A DNA stretch of 9,260 bases from Tenericutes bacterium ADurb.BinA155 (GTDB lineage: Bacteria > Bacillota_I > Bacilli_A > RFN20 > CAG-826): positions 1 through 9,260 of the forward strand of contig MVZL01000042.1 of the NCBI GenBank assembly GCA_002068375.1. Direction: 5' to 3'. Made by a program: the position numbers and the translations under genes. Every line of letters starts with the position of its first letter. The stretch's first letter is position 1. The notes below the pieces were generated by a model that did not search any database, was not told the origin of the DNA, and saw only the letters and a program-made list of their open reading frames with translations. Below are positions 6,530 to 9,260 of the stretch, piece by piece.

Positions 6530-7420
6530 ATGATTGATAACAAGTTGCTGACCTTAATTACCCTTAGTGAAAATGGTAGCTATACCAAGACCGCGGAAAT
6601 CCTCCATTTGACCCAGCCCGCGGTGTCTCAACATATCCATGGTTTGGAGAAGGAACTAGGGATCGTTATTTTCAACCGGACCGAAAATGGATTAAAACCG
6701 ACACCGCAAGGCATTATTGCCATTCGTTACGCCAAGCGAATTCAGGCGCTTTATGAACTCGAAAAAACTCGGATTGAAGATTCGAAGAAGAACATGTTTT
6801 CCTTCACGATCGGAATCACGCATACTTCTGAAAGTTCTGGCGTCTCAAACGCTCTGGCTGAATATGCCTATTCTACGGCCGGCCTCCACATAACTATTAT
6901 TTCTGATGACATAATCAATCTTTATACAAAACTTGAAAATTATGAAATTGACTTGGCGATTATTGAAGCCAGAAACACCGATCCCCGTTATCGTTCGGTC
7001 TTGCTCGACACCGATTCTTTGATGCTGGCGGTTTCCGCAACGAATCCGCTCGCTAAGAAGTCCGTCGTCACTATTGAGGAATTAAAGAAACAAAAGATGA
7101 TTCTCCGTCTACCTGGTTCCGCGACCCGTCAGCTTTTTGAAGCTACTTTGGCCAGCGAAGATCTTACGATCAAGGACTTTAATGTCATCCTCGAGGTCGA
7201 CAGCATCGCCACGATCAAGGACCTTGTCATTAAGGATATCGGCGTCGCGGTTCTCGCCCGTTCAACCTGCCGGAACCTGGAGTTACTCAATAAACTGGTC
7301 CTACTTCCGATCGAAGGAATGCCGATGATCCGTGAAGTCAACATCGTCTATCCGAAAGATTTCGACCATCCTGAAGTGCTCGATGGCATTGTGAAGTCGT
7401 ATAAGAAAGTAAACAAATAA
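6530..7420 (+). CDS. LysR-type transcriptional regulator, divergent from the antiporter
   Basis: The product has 296 residues, the usual length for the family. The N-terminal winged helix-turn-helix (about residues 3-62) shows the classic pattern GSYTKTAEIL-LTQPAVSQHIHGLEKELG. A linker helix (about 62-90) leads to a two-lobed effector-binding domain (about 91-296) of periplasmic-binding-protein fold. AAGGAG lies 5 bases before the ATG. As the only plus-strand gene, it stands divergent to the antiporter operon, and LysR proteins commonly control the divergent neighbour and themselves through a T-N11-A dyad, which is present at 6501-6517. The effector cannot be predicted; pH, cation stress or a metabolite are all possible. 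The gene converges on the Sua5-RpiB gene, and the T-tract of that gene's terminator overlaps the lysR stop codon. Confidence 0.93.
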   Translation: MIDNKLLTLITLSENGSYTKTAEILHLTQPAVSQHIHGLEKELGIVIFNRTENGLKPTPQGIIAIRYAKRIQALYELEKTRIEDSKKNMFSFTIGITHTSESSGVSNALAEYAYSTAGLHITIISDDIINLYTKLENYEIDLAIIEARNTDPRYRSVLLDTDSLMLAVSATNPLAKKSVVTIEELKKQKMILRLPGSATRQLFEATLASEDLTIKDFNVILEVDSIATIKDLVIKDIGVAVLARSTCRNLELLNKLVLLPIEGMPMIREVNIVYPKDFDHPEVLDGIVKSYKKVNK

Positions 7421-7447
7421 AAAGGCTCCTAGACTGATCTAGAAGCC
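7419..7447 (-). terminator. Intrinsic terminator of the prmC-Sua5/RpiB operon
   Basis: On the minus strand GGCTTCTAGA and TCTAGGAGCC pair over 10 positions with one mismatch, around a 4-base loop, and are followed by five T's. On the plus strand the same hairpin lacks a T-tract, so it would stop lysR transcripts less well. The T-tract overlaps the lysR stop codon. Confidence 0.8.
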
Positions 7448-7463
7448 CAAATTCTATATGAAA

Positions 7464-8528
7464 TCAGCAACCTTTTTCGATTTCCATGATTTCGGCGACC
7501 CGTCGTTCATGCCGATCATGGTCGACAAAAGGCGTCTCAAGGAAGATATCAACGCGTTTTAAGACATCCTCAACCGCCATATGAGCTTGCCCGAAGGCAA
7601 TCATGTTGCAGTTATTGTGTTCCCGCATCTTTTCGGAAACCCCATCGTCATAGCCAATGCCGCAGCGGATCCCCTGGACTTTGTTCGCGGCGATCGAAAT
7701 GCCTTCGCCCGTCGTGCAAACGAGGACTCCGAATTGGGCTTTGCCTTTCACCACATCAATGGCGGCTTTCTTTCCAAACACCGGGTAATCAACCCTCTCG
7801 GTACTAAAAGCCCCTTCATCCAAAACGGTATAGCCTTCCGCAATAAGATGAGCTTTGATCGCTTCTTTCATGGTGAAACCACCATGATCGCAACCTAAGG
7901 AGACCGCGAGTTTTGCCCCGGCCCAGACTTTCTTAAGATCTTCAAACGGCACCGGGCCTTCGCGGACCAGCTTAATCTCATTCACGTTAGAAACATTCAC
8001 AATCGTCGAAGCAAGTTTAGCGGTGCAATTGCCTTTCACCACCGCCGCGACTTCTCCATCAAAAACTTTGAAGGTTTCTTCGAAGGTGGTCGAAGTCGGC
8101 TCACCCGAATGATTGGCAGATGGAACAAGTAAAGGAACTCCAACCCGATTGATCATATCAAGGACAAATTGGCTATCTGGAATCCGAATTCCGATCACCG
8201 GGGTGCCTAAAGTAACCCATTGATCGAGTCCGGGGGCGGCCTTCGCTAGAATCGTGATTTCGCCAGGCATGTAGGCTTTCATGACCGCCAAGCCTTTAAA
8301 ATCGACATGGCAATAATGAAGCGCTTGCTCAATGGAGGAGCACATCAAAGTAAAAGGTTTATCAGAAGGGCGACGTTTCACCGCGACCAGCTTTTTAAAA
8401 GCGGCCTCGCTCGTACAAATCGCACCCGCACCATAAACCGTCTCGGTCGGGAAGCAAACCACTTCGCCCGCTTTAAGGAGCTCGGCGGCCCGCGCAACGT
8501 CTTTCTGCTCTAAGATTTCAGTTTTCAT
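7464..8528 (-). CDS. Fusion of threonylcarbamoyl-AMP synthase (Sua5/YrdC/YwlC) with ribose-5-phosphate isomerase B
   Basis: A single 354-residue frame joins two enzymes. Residues 8 to about 200 are a Sua5/YrdC domain, which makes threonylcarbamoyl-AMP from Thr, bicarbonate and ATP for the t6A37 tRNA modification. Motifs are FPTETVYG (26-33), KRRPSDKP (51-58), PSAN (136-139) and the ST pair (174-175). Residues 206-354 are RpiB, which interconverts ribose-5-P and ribulose-5-P. It shows DH (214-215), catalytic Cys271 in CTTGEG (usually CGTGxG), HN (304-305), and phosphate-binding R339 and R343. The linker is only a few residues and shows no internal start or ribosome binding site. The start ATG has AGGA 9 bases upstream, and prmC ends 17 bases before. 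In Bacillus the two functions are nearby separate genes (ywlC, ywlF), so the fusion is plausible. Short Sua5 proteins lack the extra C-terminal Sua5 domain, as here. Confidence 0.93.
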   Translation of the reverse strand: MKTEILEQKDVARAAELLKAGEVVCFPTETVYGAGAICTSEAAFKKLVAVKRRPSDKPFTLMCSSIEQALHYCHVDFKGLAVMKAYMPGEITILAKAAPGLDQWVTLGTPVIGIRIPDSQFVLDMINRVGVPLLVPSANHSGEPTSTTFEETFKVFDGEVAAVVKGNCTAKLASTIVNVSNVNEIKLVREGPVPFEDLKKVWAGAKLAVSLGCDHGGFTMKEAIKAHLIAEGYTVLDEGAFSTERVDYPVFGKKAAIDVVKGKAQFGVLVCTTGEGISIAANKVQGIRCGIGYDDGVSEKMREHNNCNMIAFGQAHMAVEDVLKRVDIFLETPFVDHDRHERRVAEIMEIEKGC

Positions 8529-8545
8529 ATATTTATATCCTATCC

Positions 8546-9260
8546 TTATTTAAGGAAAACAAAGAGGAACCGCAACTGTCCATTAAGGTCGTTGATGAAT
8601 TCGAATTCATAATTCTCTAAATATTTGGCCATAAGATCGGTCAAATAAGGTTTAAGGTCATAGCCGATTTCAAAGCACATCAGCAAGGTTCCCTTCTTCA
8701 CTTGCTTATAGTCCCGGAAGATCTCCTCATAGACCGAATGAGCCTTATCGAGCCAAAGAGCGGTTCCGGGTTCGTAGTTCTTTACGGAATCCTGGGTCTC
8801 GGCGGGGTTCGTAATATAAGGGGGATTGCAAACGATGATGTCGAGATTCGTCTTGCGGTCGATATAAGGTTTTAAAGAGGGCCCCTCATAGGCGGTGATA
8901 CTTAATCCCGCGGTTTTAAAATTCTGGCGAGCAACGTTTAAAGCATTTAAGGAAATATCGCTAGCCAAAAGGATCCAATTGGGGAAGATGGATTTTAGGG
9001 CTAAAGCGATCGCGCCGGAACCGGTTCCGATGTCGGCGACGACCAAGTAATTTCGGGGGTCATAATAGTCATAAATCCGTTCGCTTAAATCGGCGATGAG
9101 TTCCTCGGTCTCCATCCGGGGGATTAAGACGTTTTCGTCAACATAGATTTTATGGTTCAAAAACCGGGCTTCATGGAGAATATATTCGACCGGTTTTCCC
9201 TTCAATAACTCCGCAAATTGCGAATTAAAGAGGTCAATATGCGCCATTTCATCGTCTTTA
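8546..9260 (-). CDS. prmC: Release factor glutamine methyltransferase PrmC (HemK), 5' end outside window
   Basis: PrmC methylates the Gln of the GGQ motif in release factors 1 and 2, using S-adenosylmethionine. Counting from the internal Met at 9247, the motifs are GKPVEYI (17-23), LIPRMETEEL (41-50), SAM-binding DIGTGSGAIALAL (72-84) and catalytic NPPY (141-144). The frame stays open through Lys-Asp-Asp-Glu upstream of that Met to the window edge, and part of the N-terminal helical release-factor-binding domain is missing, so the true start lies beyond 9260. The Met at 9247 is internal. The late segment after NYEPGTAL (WLDKAHS) departs from the common AL-x-GG-x-DGL pattern. The gene is followed after 17 bases by the Sua5-RpiB gene in the same operon. 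prfA would be expected upstream. Confidence 0.93.
   Translation of the reverse strand, partial: KDDEMAHIDLFNSQFAELLKGKPVEYILHEARFLNHKIYVDENVLIPRMETEELIADLSERIYDYYDPRNYLVVADIGTGSGAIALALKSIFPNWILLASDISLNALNVARQNFKTAGLSITAYEGPSLKPYIDRKTNLDIIVCNPPYITNPAETQDSVKNYEPGTALWLDKAHSVYEEIFRDYKQVKKGTLLMCFEIGYDLKPYLTDLMAKYLENYEFEFINDLNGQLRFLFVFLK

Noticed and set aside
8543..8556. TCCTTA-N2-TAAGGA palindrome at the prmC stop
   Set aside because: Arms are short, no T-tract follows, and it arises from the prmC stop and the ribosome binding region of the next gene; likely chance.
1..9260. Mobile element, CRISPR, phage or RNA-gene content
   Set aside because: No terminal repeats, transposase or integrase motifs, spaced direct repeats or tRNA-like folds were found; genes are core-type and of similar composition.

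Overview
The window looks like chromosomal DNA from a Gram-positive bacterium of the Bacillota (Firmicutes). GC is close to 50% by eye. TGG encodes Trp and TGA is used as a stop, so this is the standard bacterial code rather than the Mycoplasma code. The phylum call rests on gene order. Reading the minus strand, comFA-comFC-secA-(prfB) matches the comF-secA-prfB neighbourhood of Bacillus. prmC followed by Sua5/YwlC and RpiB matches the Bacillus prfA-prmC-ywl region. The exact lineage cannot be read from the sequence; a poorly cultured, Bacilli-like lineage is only a guess.

Layout, left to right. (1) 1-2733, minus: the first 19 codons of a probable prfB, then secA with its own promoter, which has a perfect palindrome in its spacer. 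(2) 2788-4540, minus: comFA and comFC, the DNA-uptake helicase and its phosphoribosyltransferase-like partner. comFC starts inside comFA from a ribosome binding site buried in comFA helicase motif VI codons. (3) 4565-6400, minus: a CPA2-type cation/proton antiporter translationally coupled (ATGA) to an unrecognised 122-residue soluble protein, closed by a strong intrinsic terminator. (4) 6401-6529: a divergent control region with an ATAA-N7-TTAT dyad over the antiporter -10 box. (5) 6530-7420, plus: a LysR-type regulator, the only plus-strand gene. (6) 7419-9260, minus: a shared convergent terminator, a Sua5-RpiB fusion gene, and prmC, whose 5' end lies outside the window.

Themes: protein export and translation housekeeping (SecA, RF2, PrmC, threonylcarbamoyl-AMP synthesis), a competence pair, and a regulated ion-transport module. 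Most of the window is ordinary core genome. The items most worth a second look are the Sua5-RpiB fusion, the LysR/antiporter/unknown-protein module with its dyad, the comFA/comFC overlap, the SecA tail without a zinc motif, and an apparently leaderless comFA. I found no insertion sequence, CRISPR array, tRNA, rRNA or phage signature. No stretch over 300 bases lacks a gene; the longest gap is the 129-base regulatory region at 6401-6529.
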